From positions 1-13,214 of the forward strand of contig JBOHUE010000148.1 of NCBI GenBank assembly GCA_050734185.1: DNA of 13,214 nucleotides, read 5' to 3'. The notes under the pieces are model-generated. The model had not been told where the DNA came from. It was given only the letters and a program-made list of their open reading frames with translations, and did not search any database. Positions 6,189 to 12,509 of this stretch are shown piece by piece. Numbering within the stretch: position 1 is the first letter of the stretch; each line of letters starts with the position of its first letter. The translations under genes were made by a program, and so were the position numbers. The DNA is from JAFALX01 sp050734185. Lineage in GTDB: Bacteria > Chloroflexota > Dormibacteria > Aeolococcales > Aeolococcaceae.

Positions 6189-6955
6189 TTCTGAAGTTCC
6201 GTCGACTCGAACGCGTAGCTCTGCACCATTCCAATCCGTTCGCTGGCGGCGTCCCGTCCCGCGAGGCGCGGGGCGATGGTCAGGAAAAGCTCGGACACCT
6301 GGCCGGCGCCGACCAGTGAGCCCATCAACGCCGCGCCGCCCTCGCACAACACGAGGCGAGCACCGAACTCGCGCGCCAGCGTCTGCATCAGCGTCGCGCC
6401 GTCGATTCGCCCTTCCCCACCGGCCACCAATTGCCGAGCACGGGGGAACTCGCGCTCCAGGCCGGCGCGAGCCTGTGACGTGAGCACCGTGGTCGGCACG
6501 GCAGGGTCGGTGAGCGCCACGTGATCCTCGAGGTGCCCGCGGCCGGAGACGATCACGAGCGGCGCGGGACTCTCGGGGCGGCCCAGCGCACGCCGGTACG
6601 CGTACAGCTCATCGCCGAAGCCGCGTGCCACCTTCTCCGGCGTCCACTGATGTCCCGGGCTGTCGTTCAGCGTGCGAGCGCCAACGACGATCACGTCGGC
6701 TGCCGCGCGCAGCATGCCCATGACGAACCGGTCCGCAGGCGAGTACCCGCTGATCCCCGACGCGTCGGTGCCATCGTGCTTGCCCAGCGATACGACGCCG
6801 TCGATGCTGCCAACGAAGTTCGTGACCAGATACGGCGCCGGCTGATCCGGGAAGCGGAGCGGTCCGCCGTAGCGCTGCTCCGCCGCGGTGAGGCCTGCGC
6901 CCGGCGCCGCCGCGCCGGCGTCGTAGAGAACGTCGATCGAGGGCTGCGCGCTCAG
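6125..6955 (-). CDS. DHFR/RibD-C family reductase, non-ATG start
   Basis: The product is a dihydrofolate-reductase-fold protein of the RibD C-terminal family, which reduces pteridine or pyrimidine substrates with NADPH; mycobacterial Rv2671 is the closest type I recall. From CTG 6955 it has 276 residues. Key blocks are YLVTNFVGSIDGVVS (42-56, the first strand and SxDG motif), AADRF-like SPADRFVMGMLRAAADVIVVG (72-92), ARTL (93-96) and LCEGGAALMGSL (203-214). The first conventional start is ATG 6721, residue 79, which would drop the first strand and the SIDG motif, so translation must begin upstream. The family-like sequence (AQPSIDVLYDAG) begins right after the kinase stop, and CTG 6955 overlaps that TGA as CTGA. 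This implies a rare CTG start coupled to the kinase gene. Confidence 0.82.
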   Translation of the reverse strand: MSAQPSIDVLYDAGAAAPGAGLTAAEQRYGGPLRFPDQPAPYLVTNFVGSIDGVVSLGKHDGTDASGISGYSPADRFVMGMLRAAADVIVVGARTLNDSPGHQWTPEKVARGFGDELYAYRRALGRPESPAPLVIVSGRGHLEDHVALTDPAVPTTVLTSQARAGLEREFPRARQLVAGGEGRIDGATLMQTLAREFGARLVLCEGGAALMGSLVGAGQVSELFLTIAPRLAGRDAASERIGMVQSYAFESTELQNYAVVSVRREDSTLLLRYRRG

Positions 6956-9573
6956 CCCGCCACCGCCCGCGGCTCGGCCAGCACGGAGTCCAGCGTGCGC
7001 AGGAACTCCATCACCTTCGCGGGCTTGGTGAGGTATGCGCGCGCGCCGGCGGCCATGAGGCGCTGTATCTGACGCTCGGTGGCGTCGGCACTGAACATCA
7101 CGACCGGAATCTGCGACGTGCGCGGATCGGCGCGCAACCGCCGCAGCACCTCGTCGCCGGGAATGTCGGGCAGATGCAGGTCGAGGATCACCGCGTCCGG
7201 GCTGTGCTCGCGCGCCAGGTCGAGCGTGAGGCCACCCTGCATGGCGGTGATCAGCCGGATCTGCGGACGCATGGAGAAGATCTTCTCCATGAGCGCGATC
7301 GTGGCAAGGTTGTCCTCAACGTAGAGCACGGTGTGGCGCGTCGTCACCGGGCTGGCCACGTCGAGATCGCGGCCCGCGGCTGGCCGGGCGACCTCGGCGG
7401 CGGCGCGGGTGAGCTCGATCCAGAACGTGCTGCCGGCGCCGGGTGCCGTGTCGACGCCGAGGGTGCCGCCCATCGCGTCCACCAGCTTCTTGGTCAGCGC
7501 CAGCCCGAGGCCGGTGCCCTGCACCGTGGTGCGCTCGGCGCCGAGGCGCTCGAACGGCTGGAACAACCGCTGCTGCTGCTCAACCGTCAGGCCCGGGCCG
7601 GTGTCCGCCACCGAGAGGCGCAGCTTCGTGCCCCGCGTCTCCGCAATCACCGTCACGGACGCGCCCTCGCCTGAGTATTTGACAGCATTGGACAAAAGAT
7701 TGAGCAGGGACTGCACCAGACGCTGCCGGTCCGCCTCGACGAACTTGCCGGCACCGTGGCCGAGCGCGGTGGTGAGCTTGATGCCGCGCTCGATCGCCGC
7801 GGGCGCTACGAGGGTCACGCACTCGTCGACCGTCGCATCGATCGAGACCGGCTCCGGGGCCAGGCGCTCGTGGCCGGACTCGATCCGGGCGATGTCGAGC
7901 ACATCGTTGACCAGGGAGAGCAGGTGTCCTGACGCCTGCTGGATGGCCTCGATCGCCTCGAGCTGATCCGGCCGCGGGTCGCGAATCTCGAGGAGGTCGC
8001 CGTAGCCGAGCATCGCGGTGAGGGGCGTGCGCAGCTCGTGCGACATGCGCGAGAGGTACTCGCTCTTGGCCTGGCTGGCCCGCTCCGCGTCATCGCGCGC
8101 GTGACGCAGCTGCTCGGCGGCGAGCTTGGTGCCGCTGATGTCGCGGTTGATCTCGATGACCGTGTCGGGGTTGCCGTCGGTATCGCGCTGCAGTGCCCAC
8201 CGAGCGCCGACGGTGATGACCGTGCCGTCCTTGGTCATCTGCACGAACTCGCCCTCCCAGCGGCCGGTGAGCAGCAGCTGATCCATCACCGCCTCACGCG
8301 ATTCCAGGAGCGTCTGCAGCAACACCTCAGGCACCTTGCCCATCGCTTCGTCGGCGTTCCAGCCGTACAGGGCCTCGGCGGCATGGTTCCAGTAGGTGAT
8401 CGCGTTGTGCTTGAGGCTCCAGGTGAGGATGGCGTCGTAGGCGAGGTCGAGCAGCTGCGCGTTGCGGCGCACGCGCTCGAAGAGCACGACGCGGTCCATC
8501 GCCGACGCGAGCACGCTGCCGAACTCGCGCAACCGGGCGAGCTCGCCCTCGCCGAACAGCGGGGTCAGCGGGCCTGCGCGGACCGTGATGAACGCACCCT
8601 CGACCTCGGAGCGCAGGGGCACGCGCACCGCGCTCCCGGTGACGTCGACCGCCGCGGTGGCGCCGGGCTCCTGCAGCCACACGAGGTCGACCGCCATCCG
8701 CTCTGCAACCCCGCGCCCGAGCCCGTACACCCCAAGCGTCGGCTCCTCTGCGGTGCCGATCACAGCGCCGTCGGCGCCGACGAGACGAGCGGCCCATTCC
8801 GCGGCGCTCGTGGCCATCGTCGCCAGGTCGGGCGACACGAGCAGCAGCTCGCTCAACGAGTTGCGAAGCTCCTCCTCCTCGCGCTCGCGCCACACGCGCC
8901 GCAGCCACTTGGGCGGCGCGAATGTCGCCGCAAAAAACGGCGCGACGATCAGCGCCAGACTCGTGGTCGCAAGGCTGAGGCGGCTGCCGCCGCCGGCCAG
9001 CCCGGTCCCGACGCTGATCGCGAGGATCACGATGATGCCCGCATACCCGACCGTCAGCGCGCGCAACCGGCCACGCTGCACCGCCGGCAGCCGCCCCGAG
9101 TGCACCCAGAAGCTCGCCACCGGCTCGAGCACGCACGCTCCCCAGACGGCGAGGAGCAGAAGCGAGGCGGCGGCCTGCAGCGTGTTCAGCGGCGTGCCCT
9201 TCGGGCTCGTCACCGCGGCGGCGGACGGAGCCGGCACGAACGCCACAAGGAGGAAGGCGATCGTGCCCAGCACGGCCACGGCGGCGACGATGCGAAAACG
9301 CCGCTCGAGCGGAAGGACGTCGTTGCGGAATTCGATCAGCGCCCAGCCGGACAGCGCGAAGAGCACCAGCAGGATGTCGGTGACGATCTCGTTGTTCGAG
9401 TTGAGCGCCGTCGAGGCGGCATCGATGCACGCGACGCTGCCCAGCAGCACCACCGACGCTGCCAGCCAGCGCCGCGGACGATCGCGAAAACGCAGCCACT
9501 CGTACGCGATCAGGACGACCAGCAGGGCAAAAACCCCACCAACCGCCCATTCCAAAGCCTGAACCGCGATCAA
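6952..9573 (-). CDS. Membrane-bound hybrid sensor histidine kinase
   Basis: The 873-residue product is a multi-input sensor. Residues 1-220 hold about seven hydrophobic segments (near 8-24, 36-52, 66-81, 95-113, 134-150, 172-193, 200-218). A GAF-like domain (about 240-365), a PAS domain (about 370-485, with YWNHAAEALYGWNADEAMG at 394-412), the HisKA dimer with MSHELRTPL (510-518, phospho-acceptor His512), and the ATPase domain with N box LLNLLSNAVKYS (623-634), DTGPG (657-661) and GTGLGL (686-691) follow. The C-terminal receiver (747-865) has Glu753/Asp754, phospho-acceptor Asp798 in ILDLHLP, Ser828 and Lys850. All catalytic residues are present. There is no HPt domain and no output domain, so phosphate must pass to a partner not in this window. 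Start is TTG 9573 with GAGGG very close upstream; a later start is possible. It is divergent from the ATPase gene. Confidence 0.93.
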   Translation of the reverse strand: MIAVQALEWAVGGVFALLVVLIAYEWLRFRDRPRRWLAASVVLLGSVACIDAASTALNSNNEIVTDILLVLFALSGWALIEFRNDVLPLERRFRIVAAVAVLGTIAFLLVAFVPAPSAAAVTSPKGTPLNTLQAAASLLLLAVWGACVLEPVASFWVHSGRLPAVQRGRLRALTVGYAGIIVILAISVGTGLAGGGSRLSLATTSLALIVAPFFAATFAPPKWLRRVWREREEEELRNSLSELLLVSPDLATMATSAAEWAARLVGADGAVIGTAEEPTLGVYGLGRGVAERMAVDLVWLQEPGATAAVDVTGSAVRVPLRSEVEGAFITVRAGPLTPLFGEGELARLREFGSVLASAMDRVVLFERVRRNAQLLDLAYDAILTWSLKHNAITYWNHAAEALYGWNADEAMGKVPEVLLQTLLESREAVMDQLLLTGRWEGEFVQMTKDGTVITVGARWALQRDTDGNPDTVIEINRDISGTKLAAEQLRHARDDAERASQAKSEYLSRMSHELRTPLTAMLGYGDLLEIRDPRPDQLEAIEAIQQASGHLLSLVNDVLDIARIESGHERLAPEPVSIDATVDECVTLVAPAAIERGIKLTTALGHGAGKFVEADRQRLVQSLLNLLSNAVKYSGEGASVTVIAETRGTKLRLSVADTGPGLTVEQQQRLFQPFERLGAERTTVQGTGLGLALTKKLVDAMGGTLGVDTAPGAGSTFWIELTRAAAEVARPAAGRDLDVASPVTTRHTVLYVEDNLATIALMEKIFSMRPQIRLITAMQGGLTLDLAREHSPDAVILDLHLPDIPGDEVLRRLRADPRTSQIPVVMFSADATERQIQRLMAAGARAYLTKPAKVMEFLRTLDSVLAEPRAVAG

Positions 9574-9622
9574 GGCCCTCAGTATCGCGCCGGATGCCCG
9601 GGTGAACCAGCCCCTTCAGCTC

Positions 9623-9645
9623 GTTGCAACGATCGTTATTATAAC
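9623..9645. promoter_or_regulatory. Palindrome-dense divergent promoter/operator of the kinase and ATPase genes
   Basis: An A+T-rich island in otherwise GC-rich DNA carries overlapping perfect palindromes: gttgcaac (9623-9630), aacgatcgtt (9628-9637) and gttat-t-ataac (9635-9645). On the minus strand 9643-9638 reads TATAAT, an exact -10 box, with TTCGGC (9666-9661) 17 nt upstream, giving a start near 9631 for the kinase. On the plus strand TATTAT (9637-9642) or TATAAC (9640-9645) would start transcription at about 9649-9652, just before ATG 9656. The two promoters overlap, and the GTT/AAC half-sites would suit a dimeric repressor. Confidence 0.6.
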
Positions 9646-9655
9646 GCGCGCTTAC

Positions 9656-10786
9656 ATGCCGCCGAAGCGTCCACCCGATCCGTTTCATTACGGCTCCCCC
9701 GCCGGAGCCGACCATTTCTGCGACCGGGACGAGGAGCTGGCGGCCATCGAGGCCCGGATGCTCTCCGGCAACAACGTGGTGCTGCTCTCGCCGCGGCGGT
9801 ACGGCAAGTCGTCGCTCCTGCTCCGCACCATCGACCGGGTGCGGCGCAAGGGCGGCGCCAGCGGCTACATCACACTGATCCGCTGCTCCAGCCGGCGCGA
9901 GGTGGCTGAGGCCGTCGCGTCGGGAATTCTCAACGGCCCGCTCAGCGCCCTGACCCGGCGCCGCGAGAACCTCAAGGATCTGCTGCGCGAATTGCGTGTG
10001 GCGCCGGTGCTGGGCGTCGACGCCACGGGCGGTTTCACGCTTAGCTTCGCCGCCGGCACCGCGGCGGCCGACTGGGACACGGTCCTCGCGGACTCGCTCC
10101 GGCTCCTTGCGCGCCGCAGCATGCAGCGCGCCACGAGTCTCGTGCTCGACGAGTTTCAGCGCGTCCTGGAGATCGACGCGAACCTGGGCGGCGTGTTCAA
10201 GGCGATCGCCGACGAGCTGAACACGACGAGCCTGGTGTTCGCCGGCAGCAAGCTGCACCTCATGGAGCGCCTGGCCAGCGGGCCCGGCGCACCGCTGATG
10301 GGCATGGGCGAGCGCATCGTCCTCGACGTCGTCCCCGAGGAGGAGCTGACCCGCTACCTGGTCGCGCGCGCCGCGGCCGCGGGCAAGCCGATGTCGCGCG
10401 AGGTGGCGTCGCTGATCTACGCAGCCGTCGACGGCATCCCCAACGATGTGCAGCGGCTGGCGTTCGAGGCGTTCCAGCTGGGAGCGGGCGCCATCGACGA
10501 GGAGGTGGTGGCGATCGCGATGCAGCGCATCGTCAGCCACCAGTCCACGGACTACGGCGAGCTCTACGAGCGCCTCGCCCCGACGCAGCAGCGGGTGCTG
10601 CGCACGCTCGCGGGCGAGCCCACCACGGCCGTGTACTCAGCGGCGTTCCTGCGAGATACGGACATCAGCAACCCGAACTCGGTGCGCGCCGCGCTCGATG
10701 TGCTCCAGGGGCGTGAGCTGGTGCAACGCCGCGACGGGCGCTGGATGGTGAGCAACGCCTTTCTGCGCGCGTGGCTGAGCCAGTGA
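9656..10786 (+). CDS. P-loop ATPase of the archaeal-ATPase/STAND type with C-terminal winged helix
   Basis: The 376-residue product begins with FCDRDEELAAIEARM (21-35), the usual lead-in of this family, followed by Walker A LSPRRYGKSS (44-53, Lys51) and Walker B LVLDEF (162-167, Asp165/Glu166). A sensor-1-like strand NTTSLVFAGSKLHLM (189-203) comes next. Residues 120-135 (GVDATGGFTLSFAAG) form a short insert common in such proteins. The C-terminal part (about 305-376, APTQQRVLRTLAG through the tail) looks like a winged helix. It resembles pfam01637-type ATPases, used as signalling or regulatory switches; the target is unknown. An upstream GTG at 9602 would add 18 residues, but that stretch contains the promoter. 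ATG 9656 lies a few bases after the predicted transcription start, so the message may be leaderless. Confidence 0.85.
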   Translation: MPPKRPPDPFHYGSPAGADHFCDRDEELAAIEARMLSGNNVVLLSPRRYGKSSLLLRTIDRVRRKGGASGYITLIRCSSRREVAEAVASGILNGPLSALTRRRENLKDLLRELRVAPVLGVDATGGFTLSFAAGTAAADWDTVLADSLRLLARRSMQRATSLVLDEFQRVLEIDANLGGVFKAIADELNTTSLVFAGSKLHLMERLASGPGAPLMGMGERIVLDVVPEEELTRYLVARAAAAGKPMSREVASLIYAAVDGIPNDVQRLAFEAFQLGAGAIDEEVVAIAMQRIVSHQSTDYGELYERLAPTQQRVLRTLAGEPTTAVYSAAFLRDTDISNPNSVRAALDVLQGRELVQRRDGRWMVSNAFLRAWLSQ

Positions 10787-10810
10787 CCGCCCGCAGCGCT
10801 GATCTATACT
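10783..10810 (+). promoter_or_regulatory. Predicted promoter of the DUF2269-like gene
   Basis: GTGACC (10783-10788) and TATACT (10805-10810) are spaced 16 nt apart. The -35 box overlaps the TGA stop of the ATPase gene. Transcription would start near 10817 and give a leader of about 58 nt before ATG 10875. Confidence 0.55.
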
Positions 10811-10874
10811 CGGGCCCGCCAACACTCGTGGGACGAAACACGACAAGCGCGACGTTGATGGAGAGGAGATCCGC

Positions 10875-11348
10875 ATGAACTGGTTTCTGTTCTGGATCGT
10901 GCTGCACATCCTGGCGGCGATCATCGCGTTCGGCCCCATCTTCGTCTTCCCGGTGGTCGGCACCCTGGCCGCCAAGCACCCGAAGCACATCTCGTTTGCC
11001 GTCGAGGTGAACCACGCGATCGAGTCGCGCCTGGTGCTGCCCATCGGCGCGACCATGTTGATCAGCGGCTCCGGCCTGATCTGGACGGCGAACATCAACT
11101 TCTTCACCACGCCATACCTGATTGTCGGCGTGGCGCTCTACCTCGTCGCACTGGCCATCGGGTTCGGCGTGCTTCTGCCGAACACGCAGAAGATGGTGAA
11201 GCTGGTCGAGGGCGACAGCCCGCCGGACATGGGCAAGCTGTTGCCGCTGATCCTGTCGAATCAGCGGTTCGGCGGGGCGCTCACCGTCCAGTTCGTGGTG
11301 ATCGTCCTGTTGATGATCATCCAGCCAGGCGGCCTGACCTTCCGATAG
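10875..11348 (+). CDS. Four-helix integral membrane protein, DUF2269-like
   Basis: The 157-residue product has four hydrophobic segments, at about 5-29, 52-71, 80-101 and 132-150. Positions such as His11 in the first helix, His47 and Glu50 just before the second, and NQRFGG (129-134) before the fourth look like the DUF2269 family of predicted membrane proteins. No biochemical function is established for the family as far as I know; relatives have been compared with small redox or cofactor-binding membrane proteins, but nothing here proves that. ATG 10875 has an excellent RBS (GGAGAGGAG, 10860-10868) and its own predicted promoter. It is convergent with the isocitrate dehydrogenase gene, with only 8 nt between the stops and no visible terminator. 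Confidence 0.8.
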   Translation: MNWFLFWIVLHILAAIIAFGPIFVFPVVGTLAAKHPKHISFAVEVNHAIESRLVLPIGATMLISGSGLIWTANINFFTTPYLIVGVALYLVALAIGFGVLLPNTQKMVKLVEGDSPPDMGKLLPLILSNQRFGGALTVQFVVIVLLMIIQPGGLTFR

Positions 11349-11356
11349 AGAAGAGG

Positions 11357-12442
11357 CTAGGCGAGCGCCTCGATCACCGCGTCGGCGACGTCGGATGTGC
11401 CGACTGCCGTTGGGTCGTCGCGGTCGGGCTTCATGTCATAGGTGACGCTGCGCCCGTCTGCGATCACCTGCGCGACGGCGCGCTCCAGGCGATCGCCGGC
11501 ATCGCGCTCGCCGATGTGCCGGAGCATGAGCGCGCCGCTCAGCATCATCGCCATCGGGTTGGCGCGGTTCTGGCCCGCGTACTTCGGCGCACTGCCGTGC
11601 GTGGCCTCGAAAACGGCGATCTCGTCGCCGGTGTTGGCCCCCGGCGCCAGGCCGAGCCCGCCGATGAGTCCCGCGCCCAGGTCGCTGAGAATGTCCCCGT
11701 ACAGATTGGGCATCACCATCACGTCGTAGAGCTCCGGCTTCTGCACCAGCTGCATGGCCATGTTGTCGACGATGCGGTCCTCGAACTCGATGTCCGGAAA
11801 CTCCTCCGACACTTCACGCGCGACGCGCAGCCAGAGCCCGTCGGTGTGCTTCATGATGTTCGCCTTGTGCACGGCGGTCACCTTGTGGCGGCCGTTGTCA
11901 CGAGCCCAGCGAAACGCGAAGCGGAACACGCGCGCGGTGCCGAAGATTGAGATCGGTTTGATGCTGATGCCGGAGTCGCTGCGGATGTTGCGTCCGCTGA
12001 GACGTGACAGCATGTCGATGAGCTCCAGCGTGTCGCTCGCTCCCTCGGGGAACTCGATTCCCGCGTAGAGGTCCTCCGTGTTCTCGCGCACGACCACGAG
12101 ATCGATGTCGCGAAAGTGGCTGCGAACGCCCGGGTACCACTTGCATGGGCGCACCAGCGCGTAGAGGTCGAGCTCGCGGCGCAGCGCGACGTTGACGCTG
12201 CGGATGCCTGTGCCCACGGGTGTCGTGAGCGGTCCCTTGATGGCCACGCGGTTGCGCCGGATGGAGTCGAGCACGTGTGGTGGCATGGGGTCGCCCTCGT
12301 ACCGCTCCATCACGCCGAGGCCGGCGTCGTGGGTCTCCCACGCGATGTCGACTCCGGTCGCGTCGATGACGCGCTGCGCCGCGAGGCTGACCTCGGGGCC
12401 GACGCCGTCTCCTGGGATCAACGTGATCGTGTGCTGTGCCAT
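11357..12442 (-). CDS. Isocitrate dehydrogenase (short, decarboxylating family)
   Basis: The 361-residue product is a beta-decarboxylating dehydrogenase. Blocks in order are ITLIPGDGVGPEV (6-18), the substrate loop RSVNVALRRELDLYALVRP (81-99), VVRENTEDLYAGIEF (117-131), VHKANIMKHTDG (191-202), NLYGDILSDLGAGLIGG (246-262) and THGSAPKYAGQNRANP (281-296). RENTEDLYAGIE marks isocitrate dehydrogenase rather than isopropylmalate dehydrogenase. Its TCA-cycle reaction is oxidative decarboxylation of isocitrate to 2-oxoglutarate. Lys287-Tyr288 match the NADP-selecting pair of E. coli IDH, and Tyr335 is also kept, but other cofactor positions differ, so NAD versus NADP is open. ATG 12442 is preferred because the frame upstream to 12547 overlaps mutY and lacks family sequence. 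There is no RBS; TACGCT (12457-12452) suggests leaderless expression. Confidence 0.92.
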   Translation of the reverse strand: MAQHTITLIPGDGVGPEVSLAAQRVIDATGVDIAWETHDAGLGVMERYEGDPMPPHVLDSIRRNRVAIKGPLTTPVGTGIRSVNVALRRELDLYALVRPCKWYPGVRSHFRDIDLVVVRENTEDLYAGIEFPEGASDTLELIDMLSRLSGRNIRSDSGISIKPISIFGTARVFRFAFRWARDNGRHKVTAVHKANIMKHTDGLWLRVAREVSEEFPDIEFEDRIVDNMAMQLVQKPELYDVMVMPNLYGDILSDLGAGLIGGLGLAPGANTGDEIAVFEATHGSAPKYAGQNRANPMAMMLSGALMLRHIGERDAGDRLERAVAQVIADGRSVTYDMKPDRDDPTAVGTSDVADAVIEALA

Positions 12443-12509
12443 GGCCCGGACAGCGTAGCGGCGAGCGACGGCAACGTGGCCGTCGCGTGGAGGTGCACAC
12501 TCGCTCTGA
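12443..12509. promoter_or_regulatory. Divergent intergenic region between isocitrate dehydrogenase and mutY
   Basis: This 67-bp gap drives two genes in opposite directions. On the minus strand TACGCT (12457-12452) is a TANNNT box ending 9 nt before ATG 12442, the arrangement expected for a leaderless transcript. On the plus strand I find no good -10 box for mutY; GTGGAGG (12487-12493) is purine-rich but about 16 nt from the mutY ATG, too far for an ideal RBS. Confidence 0.35.

Noticed and set aside
9602..9655. GTG 9602 as the ATPase start
   Set aside because: The added 18 codons cover the palindromic promoter and read as unrelated hydrophobic residues; ATG 9656 begins the family-like N-terminus.
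8038..9909. Long plus-strand frame of 623 codons opposite the kinase
   Set aside because: Composition is Arg/Ala/His-rich without domains, and the opposite strand encodes a complete hybrid kinase; long antisense frames are expected at this G+C content.
8327..10540. Long minus-strand frame of 737 codons spanning the ATPase and kinase
   Set aside because: It is antisense to the ATPase and an out-of-frame shadow of the kinase, and it crosses the divergent promoter.
11357..12442. Isopropylmalate dehydrogenase as the identity of this gene
   Set aside because: RENTEDLYAGIE and SAPKYAGQ are isocitrate dehydrogenase signatures; isopropylmalate dehydrogenases carry RELTGG and SAPDIAG-type blocks. 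No leu genes are nearby.
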